This document shows, piece after piece, positions 1 through 6,178 of a DNA stretch of 8,139 bases. The DNA comes from Clostridia bacterium (GTDB taxonomy: Bacteria > Bacillota_A > Clostridia > Oscillospirales > CAG-382). The first letter of the stretch is position 1. Each line of letters starts with the position of its first letter. The stretch covers positions 1-8,139 of the forward strand of contig JAGAAM010000130.1 in the NCBI GenBank assembly GCA_017615235.1, given 5' to 3'. The notes beneath the pieces are model-generated. The model worked only from the letters and a program-made list of their open reading frames with translations, had not been told where the DNA came from and made no database searches. The position numbers were made by a program, and so were the translations under genes.

Positions 1-1
1 C

Positions 2-517
2 TTCGTCAGCCAGAATTTAGGCGCGAAGCAATACGACCGTGCGAAACGCGGCGCAAGGTTCTCGATTCTCCTTGCGGTGATCTGCGCGGAGATCATCGGC
101 ATTGTCGTCTATTTCTCCGCAAATCAGCTTATCGGGTTCTTCGATTCGACCGAGCAGGTGCTCGCCTTCGGCGTAAAGCAGGCGCATATCGTCGCGCTGT
201 TCTATTTTCTGCTTTCCTATTCCCATTCCGTCGCCGCCGTCTGCCGCGGCGCAGGCAAGGCTTTCGTCCCGATGACTATCATGCTTTCGGTGTGGTGCGT
301 TTTCCGTATCACCTATATTTCGGTCGTTACGCATTTCTTCGATATCATCGACGTCATATACTGGGCGTATCCGCTTACCTGGGCGATAAGCTCGGTGATA
401 TATCTCATATATTACATTAAGTCTGACTGGGTGCACGGCTTCGATAAGGCCAGGCCTCCCGGCAATAACGATCCGCCTGCGGCAAATAGCGCAAAAGACG
501 GCATAAAACAGCATTAA
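2..517 (+). CDS. MATE-family multidrug/Na+ antiporter, C-terminal fragment (5' end outside window)
   Basis: This is the last 171 residues of an integral membrane efflux protein; the reading frame is open from base 2, so the gene starts upstream. MATE proteins export drugs or metabolites in exchange for Na+ or H+. The fragment opens with FVSQNLGAKQYDRAKRGAR, the cytoplasmic loop motif typical of MATE C-terminal halves (QNxGAxxxxRAxxG). Hydrophobic segments follow at about residues 20-41, 55-75, 90-110 and 118-138, and the family's CRGAGKAFVPM-like loop lies between them. The protein ends in a hydrophilic Pro/Asn-rich tail (about residues 145-171), a common cytoplasmic end. The first ATG in the frame, at 77, is internal to the conserved region and is not the true start. 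The gene converges on the pssA operon and ends directly at a hairpin terminator. Family assignment is firm; the substrate cannot be told. Confidence 0.88.
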   Translation, partial: FVSQNLGAKQYDRAKRGARFSILLAVICAEIIGIVVYFSANQLIGFFDSTEQVLAFGVKQAHIVALFYFLLSYSHSVAAVCRGAGKAFVPMTIMLSVWCVFRITYISVVTHFFDIIDVIYWAYPLTWAISSVIYLIYYIKSDWVHGFDKARPPGNNDPPAANSAKDGIKQH

Positions 518-544
518 AAAAGATCCCGTGCCGGGATCTTTTTT
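516..544. terminator. Bidirectional intrinsic terminator between convergent MATE gene and pssA operon
   Basis: A perfect 13-bp inverted repeat pairs 516-528 with 532-544 around a 3-base loop (TGC). The core is AGATCCCG/CGGGATCT and the outer arms are A6 and T6. Read on the plus strand, the stem ends in a T run, which suits the MATE gene whose stop is at 515-517. Read on the minus strand, the A run becomes a T run, which suits the operon ending with pssA at 558. The 40 bases between the two stop codons hold nothing else. Both the symmetry and the placement support a shared rho-independent terminator. Confidence 0.93.
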
Positions 545-557
545 ATGTTTGGTCATT

Positions 558-1175
558 TCAGCTCAAACGGATAATGGTTATAATAAGTAACACTATCTGT
601 ACGCCGTAGATGATGAGCATCGGCTTGAGCGGCGGCTTTTTGATCTTTATGTTCACGATGAAGGCAAGGCCGAAGATCACGAAGAAGATCGGGAAGATCC
701 AGCCGTTGACGGCTTCCGGAAGGAAGGTGCTCAGTAGGACTATCAGGGTGAAGAAAAAGCAGTTGACCGGTATCGGGAGACCGCGATAATACTTGGTGGG
801 TTTTCCGGGGTTCGCCAGCGCGAGGGTGTTGAAGAAGGAAAGCCTGATCGCGCCGCAGGCGACGAAGAGCAGATAAACGGCGATATCTACTATGCCGTTG
901 AATCCCATACTGTAAGCAATAAAGCAGGGCGTCACGCCGAAACTGACCATATCGCAGATGCTGTCGAGCTGGATGCCGAAAAGCTTGCGTTTTTCGTCGT
1001 TCATCGGGCGGGAACGCGCAATGCGTCCGTCAAATAGATCGCAGACGCAGGCAAGGAAGAACAGCCCCAGCGCCCATCCGAAATGTCCGTGCCCCGCAAG
1101 GAAGCATGCCAGCACCGCGGAAATCAGTCCCCCGAGAGTGACCGTATTCGCAAGTGAATAGTAACCTATAATCAT
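558..1175 (-). CDS. pssA: CDP-diacylglycerol--serine O-phosphatidyltransferase
   Basis: The 205-residue membrane enzyme is predicted to join CDP-diacylglycerol and L-serine to give phosphatidylserine and CMP, the first step toward phosphatidylethanolamine. The CDP-alcohol phosphatidyltransferase motif is complete: D46, D49-G50, A53-R54, G67, D71 and D75, which bind the metal ions and CDP. The spacing between AR and G is 12 residues rather than the 8 usual in the superfamily; I recall this longer form from clostridial PssA proteins. The SFGVTP stretch after D75 and YYRGLPIP at 129-136 favour PssA over phosphatidylglycerophosphate synthase. About six or seven hydrophobic helices are visible. 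The ATG at 1173-1175 follows an AAAGGAG site (1183-1189) that overlaps the rsgA stop codon, so translation is probably coupled. It is the last gene of the operon, 12 bases after rsgA, and ends just before the terminator. An in vivo role in another phosphatidyl transfer is less likely. Confidence 0.9.
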   Translation of the reverse strand: MIIGYYSLANTVTLGGLISAVLACFLAGHGHFGWALGLFFLACVCDLFDGRIARSRPMNDEKRKLFGIQLDSICDMVSFGVTPCFIAYSMGFNGIVDIAVYLLFVACGAIRLSFFNTLALANPGKPTKYYRGLPIPVNCFFFTLIVLLSTFLPEAVNGWIFPIFFVIFGLAFIVNIKIKKPPLKPMLIIYGVQIVLLIITIIRLS

Positions 1176-1187
1176 TGTTTGGCTCCT

Positions 1188-2150
1188 TTATTTATATCTG
1201 TTTATTTTCTTCAGTTCGTAATAAAGCTTTTTATAGCTTTCATAACGCGTCTGCGCGATAAGTCCTTTTTCGACAGCCTGAGCGATGCCGCATTCCGATT
1301 CCTTGGTGTGAGTGCAGTCGCCGTAACGGCAATCGCCGGTAAAGGCTTCGAATTCCGGGAAGTATTTATAAAGATCGTGATAGTCGATAGAACAGTACAG
1401 TTCGGTATCCACGGCGGAGAAACCCGGAGTATCGGCGGCGTAAGTGCCGTTCCCGAGCGGGAAAAGCTCGGTCACGCGGGTGGTGTTCTTTCCGCGTTTT
1501 ATCCTGTCGGAAAGCGTTCCGGTCTCGGCTTCGATGACGCCGGGATAAACGGCGTTGAGGAGCGAGGATTTGCCGACGCCCGAAGCGCCGCAGATGACCG
1601 ATATCCTGCCTTCGAGAAGCTTTTTCGCTTCATCGGTCCCTTCGTTTCCTTTGCTTGACGTCACAACGACGGGTATCGCGGCTTTTCGATAAATTTCGCG
1701 TATCGCTCCGGCGCCGCCGAGGTCGGCTTTCGTCACTATGATCGCCGCTTCCGCGCCGCATTTGCGCGCGATGACGGTAAGCAGGTCGACGTTGTAAAAA
1801 TACGGCTCCGGTTCTTTGGGCGAGAGGACTATCACAAGCTGGTCGACGTTCGCGGCAGGCGGCCTTATAAAGCAGTTCCGCCGTTCCGAAAGGGAAGTGA
1901 TGAATCCGTTGCCGTAACCGCTTTCGGCAAATTCCACACGGTCGCCGGCGATGATCCTGCCGGACTTTTTGCGCGGGTTCGAAGCCGCCCGGCAGATGAC
2001 GGTCCCGCCGTCTTCCGATTCGACGCGGTAAACGCCGCGGCGTACTGAAAGTACGGTACCTTTTAAGGTTTTGCTTTTTTGCTGTTCCGCCGGCATACCG
2101 TCAACCGTTCCATTCGTCGCTTTCGTCCGAACCGCTTTCCTCTTCTTCAT
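1188..2150 (-). CDS. rsgA: Ribosome small subunit-dependent GTPase A (RsgA/YjeQ/CpgA)
   Basis: RsgA is a circularly permuted GTPase that assists late maturation of the 30S subunit in the cytoplasm. Numbering from the ATG at 2150 (320 residues): an OB-fold domain at about 29-93, then the G motifs in permuted order. These are G4 TKAD at 140-143, G5-like SSK at 165-167, the P-loop GASGVGKS at 188-195, the G2 threonines at 223-224, and G3 DTPG at 240-243. A zinc-binding knuckle follows with C274, C279, H281 and C287, and then a C-terminal helix. The start is uncertain. ATG 2150 has a GAGG site six bases upstream but overlaps the kinase gene by 50 bases. ATG 2096 (302 residues) begins just after the kinase stop but lacks a Shine-Dalgarno site. 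An upstream GTG at 2171 has none either. Conserved sequence begins downstream of all three. B. subtilis CpgA is phosphorylated by PrkC, so the neighbouring kinase may act on it. Confidence 0.93.
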   Translation of the reverse strand: MKKRKAVRTKATNGTVDGMPAEQQKSKTLKGTVLSVRRGVYRVESEDGGTVICRAASNPRKKSGRIIAGDRVEFAESGYGNGFITSLSERRNCFIRPPAANVDQLVIVLSPKEPEPYFYNVDLLTVIARKCGAEAAIIVTKADLGGAGAIREIYRKAAIPVVVTSSKGNEGTDEAKKLLEGRISVICGASGVGKSSLLNAVYPGVIEAETGTLSDRIKRGKNTTRVTELFPLGNGTYAADTPGFSAVDTELYCSIDYHDLYKYFPEFEAFTGDCRYGDCTHTKESECGIAQAVEKGLIAQTRYESYKKLYYELKKINRYK

Positions 2151-4335
2151 CGCTTTCCTCGGTGCTTTCACGGTAGATGACGATGATCAGATCACAGGTG
2201 GAATCGGGAACGATAAGCGCGTCTTTACGCAGGCTTTGGAATACGATGATCCCGCTGCCGTCGTCGTCGAACTGGTCGGCGCTGTCGAGCATAAGGCGGT
2301 ATTTGAGAACGTCACGGCATTTTTCGATATCGGTGTATCCGTTGAGGACCGTCTCGATCTGTACGCTCTGATCGGGCGACGCAAAGTAGTAATACCTTGC
2401 GCCGAAGGGAAGGTCGCTGCCCAAAGCAGCCTCGGCTTCGCTGATCGTCATCCCGATTATGCTCGGCATAACGGGAGCCGGGATCGCGACGGTGATCACA
2501 ACTTCGGTGTTGATTTCGCTGACCTTGCCGGCGGCAATGCTTTGTCTTATGACCCTGTTGTTTCCGTTGGCGACGTATTCCTCGGCTATCGTGACCTTGT
2601 AATGCGCGTAAGTCTGGGCGAAACGCACGGCGTCGGATCGCGTCATCCCGATGCAGTCGGGCATCTTGGCGGTCTTGCCGTCGCTCGCGTCCCCGCGTGA
2701 GAAATAACGTACGGTGACCGAAGATTCGTCGGTCAGTTCGACGTCCTCGCCGGGCTTGGGATCGGTCTCAAGTACCTGGCCGTCGAAGTAATAACTGTTG
2801 TCTCCGCTGTCTGAAACGGCGATGAAGTTGATCTGCTCGGCCTTGAAGCCTATATTCTTCAGCGCCATTTCGCAATCGCGCTTCGAAGTGTTGAGCAGAT
2901 AGGGCATACTGAACTTTTCAAGCCGGTTCACCGTGACGGAAAGATGGATGGTCTTGTCGTCGTTCGGATAGCGGGTGCTGCCTCCCGGAGGGTCGGTGGA
3001 TATGATCTCGTTGTTTTCGTAATCGGGATCGTGCACGTAGTAGACGTTATCGATGATGAACTTGATGTCGCCGTAGTTGTTGGCGAGATCGGTCTTTATG
3101 GACGGGTCGTAATAGGTGAACTGCTCTTTGATATCGGGGATGGTGTATTCGCGGGTCGTGTCGGTCTTGTACTGGTTGCGCCAGTCGATGAAGACGACGA
3201 TACCGAGCACCGTGAGAACGATAAGGAAAGCGAGCGTTACCGCGAAGATTATCGGGAACATCGTCCGGTTGGTCTTTTTCTTCTTCGGCGGTTCGTTATC
3301 CTTGCCGGTCTTGCCCTTTTTGGTATCTTTTTCGGGTTTATTGCCGGACTTGCCGTTCTTTTTGCCGAGCGATTCGGCGATCTCCTCGTCGTCGTAGGGC
3401 TGGATCTCCGCGGTGTCGATCATATCGATGGATATAACGCTCGTCTTTCCGGCGAAGTTCTCTTCCGCACCGGTGGAGGACATCGAGAATATGACGTCGG
3501 GGTTCCTGAGCACCCACTCGATCGCCTTCGTCATCGAATGAGCGGAGGTGAAACGGTCTTCCGGCGCTTTTTCCATCGCTTTAAGGATTATCTGCGAAAC
3601 GCCGACCGGGATGTTTATGTCTATATCGCGGGGGTTGACCGGTTCGTCGTTGACCTGCATCATCGCCACTTCCATCGGAGTTTCGGCGATGAAGGGAAGC
3701 GTGCCGGTAACTGCTTCGTAAAGCATTATACCGACCGAATAGATATCCGAGTAATAATCGGTCTCCTTGCCGCACGCCTGCTCCGGCGAGATGTAATAAA
3801 CGGTGCCGATCGCCTTCTGGTCGTTGGAGGGAGCTTCTGCGTTCGGGAGTTTGGCAATGCCGAAATCGGTGACCTTGATATCGCCGTTGCGAAGCAGTAT
3901 CACGTTCTGGGGCTTGATATCGCGGTGGATGATGCCCTTGCTGTGCGCATGCTCGAGAGCGCGCAGTATCTGGAGGATGTAGATACAGGCCTCTTTCCAG
4001 CCGATGACGCCCTTGTTGTCGAGATATTCGCGCAGAGTGATACCGTCGAGATATTCCATGACGATATACTTGATATCGGGATATATCGCGACGTCGTAAA
4101 CACTGACGATATTCTTGTTTGAAAGCATTGCGACGGCTTTTGATTCGTCGATGAACCGCGCTTCAGCGTGCTCGTCGCCGTTGTATTCGTCGTTGAGTAT
4201 CTTGATGGCGACGATTCTGTTCATAACAAGGTCCTGCGCCTTAAGAACGGTAGCCATACCGCCGACGCCGACAAGTTCGAGGATCTTGTATCTTCCGTCA
4301 AGTACCTTTCCGACAAAGCTTTCGTATTTATTCAT
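2101..4335 (-). CDS. prkC: PASTA-domain eukaryotic-type Ser/Thr protein kinase (PrkC/PknB/Stk family)
   Basis: This is a 744-residue single-pass membrane kinase that senses peptidoglycan fragments or lipid II outside and phosphorylates cytoplasmic targets. The N-terminal kinase domain (about 14-276) has all catalytic features: glycine loop GVGGMATV 23-30, K45, E64, HRD 137-139 with K141 and N144, DFG 157-159 and SPEQA 183-187. A linker follows, very Lys-rich at 325-356. The membrane helix is at about 359-384. Outside lie four PASTA-type repeats (about 397-470, 475-546, 556-617, 622-722); the fourth is about 100 residues rather than about 65. The protein ends in an acidic tail (724-741). The activation loop is poor in threonine (S170, T178). 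Extracellular cysteines are present at 488, 561, 673 and 714. The start ATG has AAAGGA (4343-4348) seven bases upstream, and the gap from the phosphatase is 21 bases. In Bacillota this kinase controls cell wall synthesis, division, spore germination or dormancy exit. Confidence 0.95.
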   Translation of the reverse strand: MNKYESFVGKVLDGRYKILELVGVGGMATVLKAQDLVMNRIVAIKILNDEYNGDEHAEARFIDESKAVAMLSNKNIVSVYDVAIYPDIKYIVMEYLDGITLREYLDNKGVIGWKEACIYILQILRALEHAHSKGIIHRDIKPQNVILLRNGDIKVTDFGIAKLPNAEAPSNDQKAIGTVYYISPEQACGKETDYYSDIYSVGIMLYEAVTGTLPFIAETPMEVAMMQVNDEPVNPRDIDINIPVGVSQIILKAMEKAPEDRFTSAHSMTKAIEWVLRNPDVIFSMSSTGAEENFAGKTSVISIDMIDTAEIQPYDDEEIAESLGKKNGKSGNKPEKDTKKGKTGKDNEPPKKKKTNRTMFPIIFAVTLAFLIVLTVLGIVVFIDWRNQYKTDTTREYTIPDIKEQFTYYDPSIKTDLANNYGDIKFIIDNVYYVHDPDYENNEIISTDPPGGSTRYPNDDKTIHLSVTVNRLEKFSMPYLLNTSKRDCEMALKNIGFKAEQINFIAVSDSGDNSYYFDGQVLETDPKPGEDVELTDESSVTVRYFSRGDASDGKTAKMPDCIGMTRSDAVRFAQTYAHYKVTIAEEYVANGNNRVIRQSIAAGKVSEINTEVVITVAIPAPVMPSIIGMTISEAEAALGSDLPFGARYYYFASPDQSVQIETVLNGYTDIEKCRDVLKYRLMLDSADQFDDDGSGIIVFQSLRKDALIVPDSTCDLIIVIYRESTEESDEEEESGSDESDEWNG
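2157..2160 (-). promoter_or_regulatory. Possible Shine-Dalgarno site for rsgA inside the kinase gene
   Basis: On the minus strand GAGG is followed by six bases (AAAGCG) and then ATG at 2148-2150. Position and spacing are good, and other genes in this operon have comparable sites. However, the sequence also encodes Glu-Glu-Ser in the acidic tail of the kinase, where GAG/GAA codons make chance SD-like sequences likely. It is the main argument for the longer RsgA start. Confidence 0.45.
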
Positions 4336-4356
4336 AACTGATTCCTTTCAGTATTA

Positions 4357-5124
4357 TTACTCGGGATCGTTTTCTATCAGTACCGCCGTGATGTTATCAC
4401 TGCCTCCGGTGTCGTTGGCGGCGCTGATGAGTTTATCCACGCGTGATTTTAGCGAGGTGAATTTACCGGTGGAAGGGGAGTAAGGCGCGATAGTATCGGA
4501 AATGAAACGGTCCGTGACCTGGTTCGTAAGTCCGTCGGTACACAAGAGCAGCCTTGCAAAATCCCTGATTATGAAATAATCGCCTTCGACGTCCTCGTTA
4601 ACGCCTACCGCGCGGAGTATGAAGTTCTTGTTGGGATGAACCGCGGCCTGCTCGGGTGTGATCTCGCCCCTGTCGACGAGGTATTTTACGAAGGAATGGT
4701 CGTTCGACACCTGGACGAATTCGCCGTTCGCGCTTTGTTTGTAAAGCCGGCTGTCGCCGATATTGACTGCAAAGCAGGTGTTTCCGCTGCAGATGACCGA
4801 AACGAGCGTAGTTCCCATTCCGTCAAGCTCGTCGTCGCCGACGGCTTTCAGAAATACTTCGTTGTTCGCCTTGTCTACAGCGGTCTTGAGTATCTTTCCG
4901 GCGGTATTCGCGTCGAGCCCGTCGAAATCGAGATCCGAAAGCTGTTTCTTGACGTTGGAAGCGAATGTCTTCACCGCCAGAGCACTGGCGACGTTGCCGC
5001 CTTTGGCACCGCCCATACCGTCGCAAACGACAGCGCAAAGACAATTCCCGGTCGTGAACACCGCGAAACTGTCCTGGTTGTTTCTTCGTTTTTGTCCGAT
5101 ATCGGTCTTTCCGGCGTATTTCAT
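4357..5124 (-). CDS. prpC: PP2C-type Ser/Thr protein phosphatase (PrpC/Stp), partner of the PASTA kinase
   Basis: This 255-residue soluble, Mn/Mg-dependent phosphatase removes phosphate from Ser/Thr residues modified by the kinase and from the kinase itself. All PP2C/PPM motifs are visible: NNQDSF with metal ligand D18, VVCDGMGG with D35 and G36, DGMGTT at 101-106, NIGDSR at 121-126, the NDHS stretch at 141-144, LLLCTDGL with D197, and GSDNITAV with D243. There is no signal peptide, membrane segment or extra domain, and the length is usual for bacterial Stp. I chose ATG 5122-5124 because AGGAG (5134-5138) lies nine bases upstream and the coding start then falls 20 bases after the rlmN stop. 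An in-frame TTG at 5148 would overlap rlmN and adds eight unconserved residues. The gene precedes the kinase by 21 bases, the standard phosphatase-then-kinase order in Bacillota. Confidence 0.95.
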   Translation of the reverse strand: MKYAGKTDIGQKRRNNQDSFAVFTTGNCLCAVVCDGMGGAKGGNVASALAVKTFASNVKKQLSDLDFDGLDANTAGKILKTAVDKANNEVFLKAVGDDELDGMGTTLVSVICSGNTCFAVNIGDSRLYKQSANGEFVQVSNDHSFVKYLVDRGEITPEQAAVHPNKNFILRAVGVNEDVEGDYFIIRDFARLLLCTDGLTNQVTDRFISDTIAPYSPSTGKFTSLKSRVDKLISAANDTGGSDNITAVLIENDPE

Positions 5125-5133
5125 CGAATCCCG

Positions 5134-5138
5134 CTCCT
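5134..5138 (-). promoter_or_regulatory. Shine-Dalgarno site that fixes the phosphatase start
   Basis: AGGAG on the minus strand lies nine bases before ATG 5122-5124, in the short gap after the rlmN stop codon (5145-5147). The alternative TTG at 5146-5148 has no comparable site before it and would overlap rlmN. Confidence 0.75.
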
Positions 5139-5144
5139 GACAGA

Positions 5145-6176
5145 TCAATCCGTTTTTACTTCTCCGGCGCGAAGCTGCCCGCAGGACGCGTTTATATCCG
5201 CGCCGAGCTTGCGCCGCACCGTTACGGTTATTTTATATTTTTCGACTGTTTCTGTAAATACTTTTATATCATTTTTTTCGCTTCGGCGAAAACTTTTTTC
5301 TTTTATCGGATTAACCGGGATAAGGTTCAGGTGGCAAAGCATCCCTTTTAAAAGCCGTCCGACTTCCTCCGCGTTTTCGCGGCTGTCGTTCACTCCGGCG
5401 ATAAGCGCGTATTCGAACGAGATCCGTCTGCCCGTCTTTTCAATGTATCTCTTGCAGGCGCCGATAAGCTCGTCGACCGAATACTTGTGCGCGACCGGCA
5501 TTATCTTTCTGCGTTCCTCGTCGTTCGGCGCGTGAAGCGAGATCGAAAGCGTTATCGGAAGGTTTTCTTCGGCAAGCCTGTCGATCTTATCGACAAGTCC
5601 GCAGGTCGAAAGCGAGATATGCCGCATCCCGATATTAAGGCCTTTTTCCTCGTTGGCGAGGTGCAGGAACCTGATCACGTTGTCGTAGTTGTCGAGCGGT
5701 TCGCCCATACCCATCAGCACGACGTTGGAGACCCTTTCGCCGGTGTCGTCCTGAGCGGCGATGATCTGCAAAAGCATCTCCGAAGCGGCGAGCGACCTTA
5801 CCAGTCCGGCTTTCGTGCTCGCGCAGAAGGCGCAGCCCATACGGCATCCGACCTGGGTGGAGATACACATCGTGTTGCCGTGTTTGTATCGCATGAAGAC
5901 GCTTTCGACGGTCTCGCCGTCGCCGAGTTCGTAAAGGTATTTTACCGTGCCGTCGATCTTCGAAACGAGTTTTCTTTTTATAGCAATGCCGGGGATATAA
6001 GCGTTTTCGGCAAGCTTTTCGCGGAATGAGGCGGGAAGCACTTTAATATCCGCGACGTTTTTGACGCCTTTGTATAAAAACCCGAATATCTGATCTCCGC
6101 GGTATTCCGGCTCGCCCATCGAAACGGCAAGCGCTTTTAATTCCTGCGGATACATCGAAAGCAGATCTGCCGTCAT
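5145..6176 (-). CDS. rlmN: Dual-specificity 23S rRNA A2503 / tRNA A37 C2-methyltransferase (RlmN)
   Basis: This 343-residue radical-SAM enzyme adds a methyl group to C2 of A2503 in 23S rRNA; E. coli RlmN also modifies A37 of some tRNAs. The 4Fe-4S motif is CRMGCAFC with C111, C115 and C118. The SAM-binding GMGEP is at 156-160. The two mechanism cysteines of RlmN are both present: C104 before the cluster (MCISTQVGC) and C332 in the C-terminal ASCGQL. The N-terminal helical domain (about 1-60) and the conserved ETVESV at 88-93 fit the family, and the length is typical. The resistance enzyme Cfr shares the core, but the operon context and the sequence (for example ADINASCGQLR at the C-terminus) fit housekeeping RlmN. 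The ATG at 6174-6176 comes two bases after the rsmB stop, and AAGGGAG (6185-6191) overlaps the end of rsmB, so the two are probably translationally coupled. Confidence 0.95.
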   Translation of the reverse strand: MTADLLSMYPQELKALAVSMGEPEYRGDQIFGFLYKGVKNVADIKVLPASFREKLAENAYIPGIAIKRKLVSKIDGTVKYLYELGDGETVESVFMRYKHGNTMCISTQVGCRMGCAFCASTKAGLVRSLAASEMLLQIIAAQDDTGERVSNVVLMGMGEPLDNYDNVIRFLHLANEEKGLNIGMRHISLSTCGLVDKIDRLAEENLPITLSISLHAPNDEERRKIMPVAHKYSVDELIGACKRYIEKTGRRISFEYALIAGVNDSRENAEEVGRLLKGMLCHLNLIPVNPIKEKSFRRSEKNDIKVFTETVEKYKITVTVRRKLGADINASCGQLRAGEVKTD

Positions 6177-6178
6177 TA

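Noticed and set aside
17..556. Open frame of 179 codons on the minus strand opposite the MATE fragment
   Set aside because: The frame is hydrophilic and shows no family features, and it runs through the bidirectional terminator. The plus strand carries a clear MATE sequence.
2041..2055. Inverted repeat CGTAC-TGAAA-GTACG near the rsgA 5' end
   Set aside because: The stem is only five pairs, lies within the RsgA OB-fold coding sequence and has no T run; it is likely to be chance.
2071..2700. Open frame of 209 codons on the plus strand across the kinase/rsgA junction
   Set aside because: It is antisense to the PASTA region and the rsgA start, with no recognisable motifs.
2944..4122. Long open frame (392 codons) on the plus strand opposite the kinase
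   Set aside because: It is a mirror of the kinase coding strand. The translation is low-complexity, rich in Val, Asp, Arg and Gly, with no recognisable domain, while the opposite strand has every kinase motif.
5125..5148. Upstream TTG start for the phosphatase, adding eight residues
   Set aside because: It overlaps the rlmN stop and lacks a Shine-Dalgarno site, whereas the ATG at 5124 has AGGAG at good spacing.
4636..5535. Open frame of 299 codons on the plus strand across the phosphatase and the end of rlmN
   Set aside because: It runs antisense through two genes with full catalytic motifs and across their junction; no domain or plausible ribosome site supports it.
5145..6176. The radical-SAM gene as a Cfr-type antibiotic-resistance methyltransferase
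   Set aside because: It sits in the conserved fmt-rsmB-rlmN operon and has housekeeping RlmN sequence features; there are no signs of mobility nearby.
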